The notes under the pieces are model-generated. The model was not told the DNA's origin and did not search any database. It worked only from the letters and a program-made list of their open reading frames with translations. The translations under genes and the position numbers were made by a program. DNA of 48,432 nucleotides from Erythrobacter sp. (lineage in GTDB: Bacteria; Pseudomonadota; Alphaproteobacteria; Sphingomonadales; Sphingomonadaceae): contig JASBTD010000048.1 of assembly GCA_030148605.1 (NCBI GenBank), positions 1-48,432 of the forward strand, in the 5' to 3' direction. Positions 1 through 10,251 of this stretch are shown in pieces; positions within the stretch are counted from its first letter, which is position 1; every line of letters begins with the position of its first letter.

Positions 1-1
1 T

Positions 2-915
<914 letters not shown>

Positions 916-916
<1 letters not shown>

Positions 917-1680
917 TGCGTATCCTGGTCACCAATGACGATGGCATCCACGCACCGGGTATCGCCCTGCTGGAAGAGATCGCGCATCAACTAAGCGATG
1001 ACGTGTGGGTTTGCGCCCCTTCTGACAATCAGACCGGCGCAGGCCACTCGCTCACGCTTTCCATGCCGGTGCGGCTGCGCAAACACGCAGAGCGGCGCTG
1101 GTCCGTCACCGGAACGCCCACCGATGCTGTGTCGATTGGCTTGAAGCACGTGCTCGACACCCCGCCGGACCTGATCCTTTCCGGTATCAACGCGGGCGCC
1201 AATCTGGGCGATGACATCACCTATTCCGGCACCGTTTCCGCCGCAATGGAAGGTGCGCTCGCCGGTATCCGCTCGATCGCGATGAGCCAGGTAATGAAGC
1301 AGGAACGCCCCGCTTGGGGTGATCGCTTTGCCGCCGCGCGCGAATGGGCCCCCAAGGTAATCCAGCCACTGATCGATGCACCGTTCGAGCCGCGCACGCT
1401 GGTGAGCGTGAATTTCCCCTGCCTCGCGCCGGAAGAGGTGCAAGGCATGCGTGTGGTGCGGCAGGGCTTCCATGATTATGCCCGCGCTTCGGTGGTCGAA
1501 GGGCGCGATCCGCGCGGCCAGCGATATTACTGGTTCGGGCTGGATGCGATCGAGCATACGCCCGATCACGGGACCGATCTGGAAGCGATTGCCGATGGTT
1601 GCGTGTCAATCACCCCGCTGCAGCTTGACCTTACCCACCATAGCTCGCTGGCGGGGCTGGCGCAGCGGTTTGGCGGATAG
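916..1680 (+). CDS. surE: 5'/3'-nucleotidase SurE
   Basis: SurE is a metal-dependent phosphatase that hydrolyses nucleoside 5'- and 3'-monophosphates, linked to stationary-phase survival. The 254-residue length is normal. The N-terminal metal motif TNDDGIHAPGI is intact with both Asp residues, followed by the DNQTGAGHSLT segment and the SGINAGANLGDDITYSGTV block, which carries the second conserved metal and phosphate-binding region. The ATG overlaps the serS stop by one base. The serS-surE order is common in alphaproteobacteria; pcm and a lytic peptidase gene, which often follow, are replaced here by a potassium channel gene 13 bases downstream. Confidence 0.97.
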
Positions 1681-1693
1681 TAAGGCTTAGTCT

Positions 1694-2785
1694 GTGACTG
1701 AAAAGCAGCTCGACCGGATCGTTCCCGCCAAGCCTGAGCGGCATTTTCGCGGGCCGCGATTCAAACCGCTCAGGCGCGCGGTGAAAGTGCCGGTTTGGGG
1801 CGATTTCTTTATCCGCATCGGTCTGGCGCTGGTGCTCGTATTTGTCGTCGTGATGATTCACTGGTTCGATCGCGGCGGGCTGGTCGACAGTGTCGATGGC
1901 CATGTCAGCTTTTCGGACATCGTCTATTTCACGATGATCTCGATCACGACCACGGGCTTTGGCGATATCGCGCCAGTCACTGATCGCGCGCGCATGGTAG
2001 AAGCAATCATCGTGACACCAATCCGCTTTGCGGTGTTCTTCATTTTCGTCGGGACAGCGTATAATTTCATCATCAAGCGCAGCTGGGAGAAGTGGCGCAT
2101 GGAGCGTATTCAGGAAAACCTCGCCGATCATATCGTGGTTCTCGGCTTCGGAGTTTCCGGCTCTGAAAGCGTGCACGAGCTGATCGAGCGCGGGATTGAA
2201 CCAAGCCATATTGTTGTTGTCGATCCGAGCGAGGAGCGGCTGATCGAAGCGGAAAAGCTGGGCTGCAATGTCATGGCGGCCGATGCAACGCGCGATTCCA
2301 CGCTGGAGGCTGTGCGGATCAGGAAAGCACAGCGCGTGCTGGTTTCTGCTGGCCGCGATGACACATCGATCCTGATCGTGCTGACTGTCCGCGCGCTGGC
2401 GCATGACATACCGATCAGCGTGGTCGTGCGCGCGGACGACAATGAAGCGCTGGCCCGCCAGGCCGGTGCGAACACAGTGATCAACCCGGTGCGCTTTACC
2501 GGGCTACTGCTCGCCGGCAGCGCGCGCGGCGCGCATATCGCCGATTACCTCGCCGATCTCGCGTCTGTGACAGGCCGCGTGCAGCTGGTCGAGCGTGAAG
2601 TGACCGACGAGGAATGCGGCTCAGCGATCACTGATCTCACCAGCGGTGGGCGCGGATTGCGGATCTATCGCGGCGGAAGAGCCTTGGGATTCTGGGAAGA
2701 TGAGTGCCAGAGCCTGCAGAAAGGCGATATCCTGGTTGAAATCGTCCCGGCGGATAATGGCACAACGCAAGGCGATGGTCACTGA
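1694..2785 (+). CDS. Two-transmembrane potassium channel with cytoplasmic RCK (TrkA-N/TrkA-C) domain
   Basis: This is a predicted inner-membrane potassium channel of the MthK/Kch type, 363 residues, starting at a GTG. Residues about 38-56 form the first membrane helix, then comes a pore loop with the selectivity filter TTTGFGD (85-91), and a second helix at about 105-126. A Rossmann-type RCK domain begins near residue 146 with the nucleotide-binding motif VVLGFGVSGSE and an acidic strand end (VVVDPSEE), followed by a TrkA-C-like lobe to the end. The domain order is that of ligand-gated bacterial channels; the ligand cannot be told from sequence. It follows surE by 13 bases and may belong to the same transcript. 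Confidence 0.9.
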   Translation: MTEKQLDRIVPAKPERHFRGPRFKPLRRAVKVPVWGDFFIRIGLALVLVFVVVMIHWFDRGGLVDSVDGHVSFSDIVYFTMISITTTGFGDIAPVTDRARMVEAIIVTPIRFAVFFIFVGTAYNFIIKRSWEKWRMERIQENLADHIVVLGFGVSGSESVHELIERGIEPSHIVVVDPSEERLIEAEKLGCNVMAADATRDSTLEAVRIRKAQRVLVSAGRDDTSILIVLTVRALAHDIPISVVVRADDNEALARQAGANTVINPVRFTGLLLAGSARGAHIADYLADLASVTGRVQLVEREVTDEECGSAITDLTSGGRGLRIYRGGRALGFWEDECQSLQKGDILVEIVPADNGTTQGDGH

Positions 2786-2830
2786 GCCACTAGCGCGGCC
2801 TGCCCCTCTCGTGTAGTGGGCGCGCCGATT

Positions 2831-4216
2831 ATGAACACTGCAACTACCCAGCTTCCGGATCAGAAGAAGGTCGGCATGGTCTCGCTTGGCTGCCCCAAGG
2901 CGCTGGTCGATTCCGAACGGATTCTCACGCGCCTGCGCGCCGATGGCTATGCGATGAGCCCGGACTATGCCGGGGCTGACGTGGTGCTGGTCAATACCTG
3001 CGGATTCCTCGACTCCGCCAAGGAAGAGAGCCTGGCAGCGATTGGAGAAGCGATTGCGGAAAATGGCCGTGTAATCGTGACCGGCTGCATGGGCGAGGAA
3101 GCAGACGCGATCCGCGCGGCACATCCGCAAGTGCTGGCTGTCACCGGCGCGCATCAATACGAACAGGTCGTTGAAGCGGTGCATGAAGCCGCGCCGCCCA
3201 GTCAGGGCCCGTTTGTCGACCTGATCCCGCAACCAGACATCAAGCTTACCCCACGGCATTACAGCTATCTGAAGATTTCAGAGGGGTGCAATCACTCCTG
3301 CGCCTTCTGCATCATCCCGCAATTGCGCGGAAAGCTGGCCAGCCGGCGCGTGGACGCGGTGCTGCGCGAAGCCGAGAAGCTGGTTGCTGCCGGGACGAAG
3401 GAACTGCTGGTGATCAGCCAGGATACCAGCGCCTATGGCGTCGATATCCGGCACGAGGAGCGGACGTGGAAGGGGCATCCGGTCCGCGCGCATATGACAG
3501 ACCTCGCACGCGAATTGGGCCAGCTGCGCACACCGCAAGGCGAAACCCCGTGGGTGCGGCTGCACTATGTCTACCCCTACCCGCATGTTGATGCGGTGAT
3601 CCCGCTGATGGCCGAAGGGCTGCTGACACCTTATCTCGATATTCCGTTCCAGCATGCCTCGCCCAAGGTGCTCAAGGCGATGAAGCGCCCGGCGAACGAA
3701 GCCAAAGTGCTGGAACGGCTAAAGGGTTGGCGCGAAATCTGCCCCGATATCGCGGTTCGCTCGAGCTTCGTGGTGGGCTTCCCGGGCGAAACCGAGGATG
3801 ATTTCCGCTATCTGCTCGAATGGCTGGAAGAAGCGCAGCTCGACCGCGTGGGCGCATTCCGCTTCGAACCGGTCGACGGCGCTGCTGCCAATGCCTTGCC
3901 CGACCCGGTCCCGGAAGAGGTCAAGGAAGAGCGATATGCCCGCGTGATGGAAGTCACCGAGCGGATCAGCGCCGCGAAGCTGCAAGCGAAGATCGGCAAG
4001 ACCATCCCCGTCATCATCGATGAAGTCGGCGAGCCCGATGAAGATGGCGATATCGGCGCTACGGGCCGTTCGCAGGCCGATGCGCCTGAGATCGATGGCG
4101 CGGTCTATTTGCGCAATGTGCCGGAGAGCCTGCAGTCAGGCGACATCGTAAACGTCGATATCGAAGATGCCGATGCGCATGACCTGTTCGGGGTGATCGC
4201 TCCCGCCCTCAAGTAG
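2831..4216 (+). CDS. rimO: Ribosomal protein S12 methylthiotransferase RimO
   Basis: RimO is a radical-SAM enzyme that adds a methylthio group to the conserved aspartate of ribosomal protein S12. The protein has the N-terminal methylthiotransferase domain with its three cluster cysteines (Cys21, Cys57, Cys86), the radical SAM motif CNHSCAFC (Cys153, Cys157, Cys160), and a C-terminal TRAM domain. [17 protein letters not shown] is characteristic of RimO rather than MiaB. I chose the ATG at 2831, giving 461 residues, over an in-frame GTG at 2816 that would add five residues; neither has a strong ribosome-binding site. It ends 24 bases before the convergent LacI-family gene. Confidence 0.95.
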   Translation: MNTATTQLPDQKKVGMVSLGCPKALVDSERILTRLRADGYAMSPDYAGADVVLVNTCGFLDSAKEESLAAIGEAIAENGRVIVTGCMGEEADAIRAAHPQVLAVTGAHQYEQVVEAVHEAAPPSQGPFVDLIPQPDIKLTPRHYSYLKISEGCNHSCAFCIIPQLRGKLASRRVDAVLREAEKLVAAGTKELLVISQDTSAYGVDIRHEERTWKGHPVRAHMTDLARELGQLRTPQGETPWVRLHYVYPYPHVDAVIPLMAEGLLTPYLDIPFQHASPKVLKAMKRPANEAKVLERLKGWREICPDIAVRSSFVVGFPGETEDDFRYLLEWLEEAQLDRVGAFRFEPVDGAAANALPDPVPEEVKEERYARVMEVTERISAAKLQAKIGKTIPVIIDEVGEPDEDGDIGATGRSQADAPEIDGAVYLRNVPESLQSGDIVNVDIEDADAHDLFGVIAPALK

Positions 4217-4240
4217 CGAAGCGGTAGGGCGCGCGAGAAG

Positions 4241-5266
4241 CTAGGCGCTCGCTCTTTCCAGCAAACGCACCGGCACGCGGCGCACGCTGGGATGCGGCTC
4301 ATCCTCGCCAGCCGTCACCGCTTCAACCAGCAATCGCCCGGCCAGATCCAAATCGGGTTCGATCGAGGTTAGCGGCGGATTGGTCAGCTCGCCCGCAGGC
4401 AGTCCGTCAAAACCGATCACTTTCGCATCGTCCGGAACCGTCATTCCGGCTGTTTTCAACGCTTCGAGCACGCCAAAGGCGATCGCATCGCATACGGCAA
4501 AAATGCCGTCGAATGGCTTGCCGGACGCAAGCAATGCTTCCACGGCCAAGCGCCCCTGTTCACGCCGGTCCAGCCCCGGTTCGATTTCGACCAACCGGGC
4601 TTCGCTACCCAGCTTTCTGGCATGCTCGACGAAGGCATCCGTCCGCTCGGCAAACTGGCGCTGCACGGAGCTGTGCGAACCAATACAAACCAGGTTCTTG
4701 CAGCCTTGCCCGACCAGATGCGCAGCAGCCAGACCTGCGCCCGCTTCATTGTCCGAACTGACCCAGTCGAGATCGCCCAAGGGAGAGCCCCAATAGGCCA
4801 CCGGCTGGCTGGTTTCGCCGATATTGCGGAAGAATTCCCATGCCGCCTTGTTCGCGGTGGTCCCGATCACGATCAGACCCTCGGCCTGGCCACGTTCAAC
4901 ATAATGGCCAAACAGCTTGTCTTCTTCGGACTGGAGCGAAACGAGCACTTCGAGCCCGCGTGCAGAGGCCGCGGTGCAAATCCCGCCAAGCAGTGCATAG
5001 GAGAATGGATTTACGTCTTTCGCGCTGTGACCGGGCTTGCAGATGACAACCGTCGCCAAAGTGCCGGTGTGACCGCGCCTGAGCCGCGCGGCGCGCTCGT
5101 CAACGAAATAGCCAAGCTCGCTGGCCGCTTCGAGCACCCGCGTGCGGGTCGCTTCAGTGATTACAGCAGAGCCGGACAAGGCCCGCGATACGGTCGATTG
5201 GCTGACCCCGGCTTTCTCTGCGACATCGAAACTTGTCACCCGCACGGGTTTGCGCGGCCCATCCAT
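4241..5266 (-). CDS. LacI-family transcriptional regulator, probable regulator of the adjacent Entner-Doudoroff operon
   Basis: This is a DNA-binding sugar-responsive repressor of 341 residues, a normal length. The N-terminal helix-turn-helix and hinge helix are clear: TSFDVAEKAGVSQSTVSRAL at residues 11-30, then ITEATRTRVLEAASELGY. The remainder is a type I periplasmic-binding-protein-like effector domain. It is transcribed away from zwf-edd-glk-eda, and the 120-base gap between the two starts holds two palindromes. Regulation of that operon is therefore an inference from position. LacI-family effectors are usually sugars; a sugar-phosphate or ED intermediate would fit, but the sequence does not identify it. 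Confidence 0.92.
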   Translation of the reverse strand: MDGPRKPVRVTSFDVAEKAGVSQSTVSRALSGSAVITEATRTRVLEAASELGYFVDERAARLRRGHTGTLATVVICKPGHSAKDVNPFSYALLGGICTAASARGLEVLVSLQSEEDKLFGHYVERGQAEGLIVIGTTANKAAWEFFRNIGETSQPVAYWGSPLGDLDWVSSDNEAGAGLAAAHLVGQGCKNLVCIGSHSSVQRQFAERTDAFVEHARKLGSEARLVEIEPGLDRREQGRLAVEALLASGKPFDGIFAVCDAIAFGVLEALKTAGMTVPDDAKVIGFDGLPAGELTNPPLTSIEPDLDLAGRLLVEAVTAGEDEPHPSVRRVPVRLLERASA

Positions 5267-5287
5267 TGTCCTCTTCCCCCAACACCC

Positions 5288-5302
5288 CCGGTTTTTAACC
5301 GG
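5288..5302. promoter_or_regulatory. 15-bp palindrome CCGGTTTTTAACCGG between lacI-type gene and zwf
   Basis: A perfect inverted repeat, CCGGTT and AACCGG around a TTT centre, lies 21 bases upstream of the LacI-type gene start and 84 bases upstream of zwf. It could be an operator for autoregulation. The three-base loop makes a useful RNA hairpin unlikely. Assignment as an operator is inference. Confidence 0.45.
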
Positions 5303-5309
5303 CGCGTGA

Positions 5310-5327
5310 ATAGCTATGCGATGCTAT
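5310..5327. promoter_or_regulatory. 18-bp imperfect palindrome ATAGCTATGCGATGCTAT, candidate operator for the ED operon
   Basis: The arms ATAGC and GCTAT are perfect inverted repeats with a central GC step, an architecture shared with many LacI-family operators. The left half ATAGCTA recurs as a direct repeat at 5361-5367, inside the probable leader or promoter of zwf, so a two-site arrangement is possible. The link to the adjacent LacI-type regulator is inferred from position and symmetry only. Confidence 0.5.
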
Positions 5328-5386
5328 GGCCCACAATTGCCCGAGAGGCTAGATGCTGTGATAGCTAGCGCTGGAGAAACATGTAG

Positions 5387-6850
5387 ATGGACGTTCCTTC
5401 GATGACCGGAGACTGCTTTACCGCGGACCGGCTGCTGCTGTTCGGCGCAACCGGCGATCTGGCGCAGCGTATGTTGCTGCCATCGCTATGCGCGCTTGAT
5501 GCAGATGAGCTGATGCATGATGATTTGCGGATCATCGGCACTGCACGTTCCGAGATGTCGGACCAGGAATTCCGCAATTTTGCCCGCGAAGCGCTGGAGA
5601 AATACCTGCCGGCTGACCGGCGCGGCGGGATGGCCGATTTTCTCAACCGCCTGAGCTACCAGCAGCTCGATGCGACCACTCTGGATGGCTACAAAGCGCT
5701 GGCTGAGAAAGTGGGCGAGCCCAAACACGGTTTGGCGATTTTCCTTTCAACCGCGCCCAGCCTGTTCGAACCGACGATCCGCGGATTGCAGCACGCCGGG
5801 CTGGATGGCGCCAATGTCCGCATGTGCCTTGAAAAGCCGCTCGGCACCGATCTCGCCTCAAGCTGCGAGATCAATGATGCGGTCGCCTCTGCCTTCCCGG
5901 AAGACCGGATTTTCCGGATCGATCACTATCTGGGCAAGGAAACGGTCCAGAACCTGCTCGCCCTGCGCTTTGCCAACCTGATGTTCGAACCGATCTGGAA
6001 TGCGGCGCATATCGACCATGTCCAGATTACGGTCGCTGAGACCGTCGGGCTGGAATCGCGCGTGGGCTATTATGATGACAGCGGCGCGCTGCGCGACATG
6101 GTGCAAAACCACATGCTGCAGCTGCTCGCCCTCGTCGCGATGGAGCCACCGGGGCATTTCGATGCCACCGCCGTGCGCGACGAAAAGGTAAAGGTGCTGC
6201 GCGCGCTGCGTCAAGTCGAGAAAGGTGAAACCGTCACCGGCCAATACCGCGCAGGTGCCATCGGCGGGCAGGCTGTGCCTGGCTATGATGACGAGCTGGG
6301 CAAGGATTCCGATACGGAGACATTCGTCGCGATCAAGGCGCATGTCGACAATTGGCGCTGGAAAGGCGTGCCCTTCTACCTGCGCACCGGCAAGCGCTTG
6401 CCTGAACGTGTGACAGAGATTGTCGTGCAATTCCGCTGCGTGCCGCATTCTATCTTTGCCGGCAAAGGCGCGACCATGCAGCCCAACCGGCTGGTAATCG
6501 GGATCCAGCCGGAAGAAAACATCACGCTGTCGCTGATGGCGAAGGTGCCCGGGCTTGACCGTGAAGGCATTCGCCTGCGCCAGGTGCCGCTCAATATCGC
6601 CATGCCTGACGCTTTCGTGGGCCAGCATCGCCGGATCGCCTATGAGCGGCTGTTGCTGGACCTGATCGAAGGCGATCAGACGCTGTTCGTGCGCCGCGAC
6701 GAAGTGGAAGCACAATGGCACTGGATCGATGCCATCCGCGAAGGCTGGCACACGCAAAACCTCAAACCCAAGACATATACCGCGGGCAGCTGGGGCCCAA
6801 GCGCGGCGATCGCGCTGGCTGAACGCGACGGAGTAAGCTGGCATGAGTGA
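5387..6850 (+). CDS. zwf: Glucose-6-phosphate 1-dehydrogenase
   Basis: This enzyme oxidises glucose-6-phosphate to 6-phosphogluconolactone with NAD(P)+, the first step into the Entner-Doudoroff pathway. The 487-residue length is standard. The dinucleotide-binding motif [10 protein letters not shown] sits at residues 20-29, the conserved EKPLG at 149-153 and the catalytic motif RIDHYLGKE at 177-185. A GGAG ribosome-binding site at 5373-5376 lies 10 bases before the ATG. It is the first gene of a five-gene operon, and its last 8 bases overlap edd. Expression is probably controlled from the palindrome-bearing region upstream. Confidence 0.98.
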   Translation: MDVPSMTGDCFTADRLLLFGATGDLAQRMLLPSLCALDADELMHDDLRIIGTARSEMSDQEFRNFAREALEKYLPADRRGGMADFLNRLSYQQLDATTLDGYKALAEKVGEPKHGLAIFLSTAPSLFEPTIRGLQHAGLDGANVRMCLEKPLGTDLASSCEINDAVASAFPEDRIFRIDHYLGKETVQNLLALRFANLMFEPIWNAAHIDHVQITVAETVGLESRVGYYDDSGALRDMVQNHMLQLLALVAMEPPGHFDATAVRDEKVKVLRALRQVEKGETVTGQYRAGAIGGQAVPGYDDELGKDSDTETFVAIKAHVDNWRWKGVPFYLRTGKRLPERVTEIVVQFRCVPHSIFAGKGATMQPNRLVIGIQPEENITLSLMAKVPGLDREGIRLRQVPLNIAMPDAFVGQHRRIAYERLLLDLIEGDQTLFVRRDEVEAQWHWIDAIREGWHTQNLKPKTYTAGSWGPSAAIALAERDGVSWHE

Positions 6851-8651
6851 ACTGAACCCGGTCATTGCCAAGGTCACCGAGCGGGTGATCGAGAAATCGC
6901 GCGGCAGCCGCCAGTCCTATCTCGATCTGATGGATCGCGAAGCGGACCGCATGCCCGATATGAGCGCGGTTTCGTGTTCCAACCTCGCGCATGCCTTTGC
7001 CGGTGCGCTGGAGGATCAGGAGACGCTGCGGCAGGGCAAAAGCCCCAATATCGGCATCGTCACCGCTTACAATGACATGCTTTCCGCACATCAGCCCTAT
7101 GGCCGCTATCCCGAGCGGATGAAGGTCTACGCCCGCGAAGTGGGTGCGACCGCGCAGGTTGCTGGCGGTACGCCCGCGATGTGTGACGGGGTGACGCAAG
7201 GCGAAGACGGGATGGAACTTTCGCTGTTCAGCCGTGATGTGATCGCGCTCTCCACCGGGGTCGCGCTCAGCCACCAGATGTATTCGGGCATGGCGCTCTT
7301 GGGTATTTGCGACAAGATCGTGCCCGGGCTGATGATCGGTGCCCTGCGGTTTGGCCATTTGCCAGCCGTCTTCGTGCCATCCGGCCCGATGCCGACGGGT
7401 ATACCCAACAAGGAAAAGCAGCGCGTTCGCCAGCTCTATGCCGAAGGCAAGGCGACCCGCGCCGAACTGCTTGAGAGCGAAAGCGCCAGCTACCACTCGC
7501 CCGGCACCTGCACTTTCTTCGGCACGGCCAATTCGAACCAGATGATGATGGAAATGATGGGGATGCATATCCCCGGCAGCGCTTTCATCCAGCCCGGCAC
7601 CAAGTTGCGCCAGGCACTGGATCGTGCCGCTGTGCATCGCCTGGTCGAGCTCGCCGGCACGCGCGAGCGCACCATGGCCAAGATGGTCGACGAAAAAGCG
7701 ATCATCAACGCGGCCATCGGCCTGCTCGCGACAGGCGGCTCGACCAACCATGCGATCCACTTGCCCGCGATGGCACGCGCCGCAGGTATCCAGTTCGACT
7801 GGGACGATCTCTCCGAGCTGTCCAGCGCGGTGCCGCTGATCGCGCGCGTCTATCCCAACGGTTCCGGCGATGTGAACCATTTCCACGCCGCAGGCGGCAT
7901 GGGATATGTGATCCGCGAACTGCTCGATGCAGGGCTTGCGCATCGCGACATCCTGACCGTGTGGGACGGTGACCTGACCACCTATGGCAAGGAGCCCGGC
8001 CTTGGCGATGACGACCAGCTCGTATGGCGTGACGTTGGCGAGAGCGGCGATGACACCATGCTCAAGCCCGCCAGCGATCCGTTCCAGCCTGATGGCGGGA
8101 TGCGGCTGGTGCAAGGCAATCTTGGCCGCGGCTGCTTCAAGAGCTCTGCGGTTGACCCGGAGCGTTATACGGTCGAGGCGCCTTGCCGCGTGTTCGATGA
8201 CCAGCCCTCTGTCGCCGCTGCTTTCAAGGCCGGCGAGCTCGACAAGGATGTAGTGGTCGTCGTGCGCTTTCAGGGGCCGCGCGCCAATGGCATGCCTGAA
8301 CTGCACAAGCTGACCCCGCCGCTGGGCGTGTTGCAGGATCGCGGATACCGCGTCGCGCTCGTCACCGATGGGCGCATGTCCGGCGCTTCGGGCAAGGTCC
8401 CTGCCGCGATCCATGTCACACCGGAAGCGCTTGGCGGCGGGCCGCTGGCCAAGCTGCGCGATGGCGATGTTGTGAAGGTCTGCGCGGTTACCGGCGAGCT
8501 TTCGACGACTGCCGATCTTGATGCACGCGAAGCTGCCCCCGATCCGGCGCCTGAAACCGGCGTTGGGCGCGAGCTTTTCGCCATGTTCCGCAGCCTGGCG
8601 GACGGCGCAGAGCAAGGCGGCAGCGCCATGCTGGCAACAGCGGGGCTTTAA
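6843..8651 (+). CDS. edd: Phosphogluconate dehydratase
   Basis: Edd is an iron-sulfur dehydratase of the IlvD/Edd family that converts 6-phosphogluconate to 2-keto-3-deoxy-6-phosphogluconate (KDPG). The 602-residue length matches the Edd subgroup. Typical blocks include [39 protein letters not shown], the [21 protein letters not shown] region, and [15 protein letters not shown] near the C-terminus; the cysteines in these blocks are candidates for cluster ligation. The start overlaps zwf by 8 bases and the stop is followed by glk after 2 bases, indicating translational coupling. The 6-phosphogluconolactonase gene, frequently found between zwf and edd in relatives, is absent. Confidence 0.98.
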   Translation: MSELNPVIAKVTERVIEKSRGSRQSYLDLMDREADRMPDMSAVSCSNLAHAFAGALEDQETLRQGKSPNIGIVTAYNDMLSAHQPYGRYPERMKVYAREVGATAQVAGGTPAMCDGVTQGEDGMELSLFSRDVIALSTGVALSHQMYSGMALLGICDKIVPGLMIGALRFGHLPAVFVPSGPMPTGIPNKEKQRVRQLYAEGKATRAELLESESASYHSPGTCTFFGTANSNQMMMEMMGMHIPGSAFIQPGTKLRQALDRAAVHRLVELAGTRERTMAKMVDEKAIINAAIGLLATGGSTNHAIHLPAMARAAGIQFDWDDLSELSSAVPLIARVYPNGSGDVNHFHAAGGMGYVIRELLDAGLAHRDILTVWDGDLTTYGKEPGLGDDDQLVWRDVGESGDDTMLKPASDPFQPDGGMRLVQGNLGRGCFKSSAVDPERYTVEAPCRVFDDQPSVAAAFKAGELDKDVVVVVRFQGPRANGMPELHKLTPPLGVLQDRGYRVALVTDGRMSGASGKVPAAIHVTPEALGGGPLAKLRDGDVVKVCAVTGELSTTADLDAREAAPDPAPETGVGRELFAMFRSLADGAEQGGSAMLATAGL

Positions 8652-8653
8652 GC

Positions 8654-9637
8654 GTGGCTGCGGGTGCCACACAGATCGTAACCGTCGATATTGGCGGCAC
8701 GCACGCGCGCTTTGCGCTGGCGGACATTGCGGCTGATGGCACGATAACGCTGGATGAACCGGAAACGCTCAACACTGATGATCACGCCAGTTTCCAGACC
8801 GCGTGGGAAGATTTTGCCCAGCGCAAGGGTGGCTCGCTGCCCGATGCGGTCGCCATGGCTGTCGCTGGCCCGGTCAAGCCAGACCTGATCCGGTTTACCA
8901 ACAATCCCTGGATCATCCGCCCGCCGCTGATTGCTGGAAAGCTGGGCTGCGCGCGGCACACCATCGTCAATGATTTCGCTGCCGTCGCGCATGCGGCGGC
9001 GCGCGCACCAAACGAGCAGTTCCTGCATCTGGCAGGGCCGGATGTTGACTTGCCCGCAAGCGGCACGATCAGCGTGGTCGGCCCAGGCACCGGATTGGGT
9101 GTCGCCCATTTCTGGCGCGATGGCGAAGGCGGCTATCGGGTTCAGGCGACTGAGGGCGGGCATGGCGATTTCGCCCCGCTCGACAGCATCGAAGATGCAA
9201 TCCTGGCACGGCTGCGCAAGAGCCATACGCGCGTATCCGATGAACGCGTAGTCTCTGGGCCCGCAATCGTCGATATATATCATACACTTGCTGCGCTTGA
9301 AAAACGTGCCGTGGGCGAGCTGGATGATCGCACGATCTGGACGCTGGGCATGGAAGGCAAGGACAGCCTGGCCGCTGCCGCGGTCGATCGCTTTTGCCTG
9401 GCGCTGGGTAGCGTGGCGGGAGATATCGCGTTGATCCAGGGAGCAAGCGGCGTGGTGATCGCTGGCGGGTTGGGCTACCGCATCCGCGAGACCCTGCTCG
9501 CATCGGGCTTTGCAGACCGTTTCGCTGCCAAAGGCCGCTTCAGCGGAATGATGGCGAACTTGCCGGTCAAGCTTATCGTTCACCCCCAGCCCGGCCTTTA
9601 TGGCGCGGCAGCAGCATTTGCGAGGGAACACCTTTGA
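8654..9637 (+). CDS. glk: Glucokinase
   Basis: Glucokinase phosphorylates glucose with ATP to glucose-6-phosphate, feeding Zwf. The 327-residue protein has the N-terminal phosphate-binding loop [10 protein letters not shown] (11-20) of the ROK-independent Glk family (Pfam Glucokinase), the catalytic-region NDFAAVAHA, the [11 protein letters not shown] motif and the EGGHGDFAP signature. Translation starts at a GTG two bases after the edd stop. Its presence suggests that glucose enters as the free sugar rather than through a glucose PTS, an inference from operon content. Confidence 0.95.
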   Translation: MAAGATQIVTVDIGGTHARFALADIAADGTITLDEPETLNTDDHASFQTAWEDFAQRKGGSLPDAVAMAVAGPVKPDLIRFTNNPWIIRPPLIAGKLGCARHTIVNDFAAVAHAAARAPNEQFLHLAGPDVDLPASGTISVVGPGTGLGVAHFWRDGEGGYRVQATEGGHGDFAPLDSIEDAILARLRKSHTRVSDERVVSGPAIVDIYHTLAALEKRAVGELDDRTIWTLGMEGKDSLAAAAVDRFCLALGSVAGDIALIQGASGVVIAGGLGYRIRETLLASGFADRFAAKGRFSGMMANLPVKLIVHPQPGLYGAAAAFAREHL

Positions 9638-10251
9638 TGATGGATATTGAAAGCGTCATGCGCCTGGCACCGGTCGTGCCGGTGATCGTGGTAGACGAAG
9701 TCGAACACGCAGTGCCGCTCGCTGAAGCACTTGTTGCAGGTGGCCTGCGCGCGCTCGAAGTGACTTTGCGCACACCCGCCGCGCTCGACGCGATCAAGGC
9801 GATGAAGCAAGTGCCCGGCGCGGTGGTTGGCGCGGGCACTGTCACTAATCCGGAGGAACTGGAAGACGCGCTGGAAGCGGGTGCGGAATTCATTGTCTCG
9901 CCGGGGCTGACTGAACCCTTGAGCCGTGCCGCGATTGCTTCGCAGGTCGCATTCCTCCCCGGCACCGCTAATGCCAGCGACATCATGCGCGGGCTCGATC
10001 TGGGCCTCAGGCATTTCAAGTTCTTCCCGGCCATGGCCGCAGGTGGCCTGCCAGCCTTGAAAGCGCTGGCTGCTCCCTTTGGCCAGGTGCGGTTCTGCCC
10101 CACGGGCGGGATCGGGCCAGACAACGCCGCCGAATGGCTCGCCAATGATTTCGTGCTGTGCGTAGGCGGCAGCTGGGTCTCGCCGCGCGGCGAGCCCGAC
10201 AAGGCCGCAATCGAAGCCATGGCCCGCGATGCCGCGAAGCTGGGCTCATGA
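9637..10251 (+). CDS. eda: KDPG aldolase (2-dehydro-3-deoxyphosphogluconate aldolase)
   Basis: Eda cleaves KDPG to pyruvate and glyceraldehyde-3-phosphate, completing the Entner-Doudoroff route. The protein is a 204-residue class I aldolase: EVTLRT with the catalytic Glu41, GAGTV at 66-70, and the Schiff-base lysine Lys128 within HFKFFPA, followed by the phosphate-binding PTGGI segment. I place the start at the ATG overlapping the glk stop by one base, with GAGGGAA about 10 bases upstream; an in-frame TTG three bases earlier is less likely. Its stop overlaps the next gene by four bases. Confidence 0.96.
   Translation: MMDIESVMRLAPVVPVIVVDEVEHAVPLAEALVAGGLRALEVTLRTPAALDAIKAMKQVPGAVVGAGTVTNPEELEDALEAGAEFIVSPGLTEPLSRAAIASQVAFLPGTANASDIMRGLDLGLRHFKFFPAMAAGGLPALKALAAPFGQVRFCPTGGIGPDNAAEWLANDFVLCVGGSWVSPRGEPDKAAIEAMARDAAKLGS

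Noticed and set aside
5858..6877. A 339-codon open frame antisense to zwf
   Set aside because: Shadow of zwf; no recognisable motif and no independent ribosome-binding site.
6762..8672. A 636-codon open frame antisense to edd
   Set aside because: It covers the edd gene in the register expected for antisense shadows in GC-rich DNA with strong codon bias; edd is clearly real and the antisense product has no recognisable domain.
10158..10247. An N-terminal extension of 30 residues on the PEPC-like protein
   Set aside because: It is eda read in another frame, arginine-rich, and the ATG at 10248 forms a normal ATGA overlap with eda.
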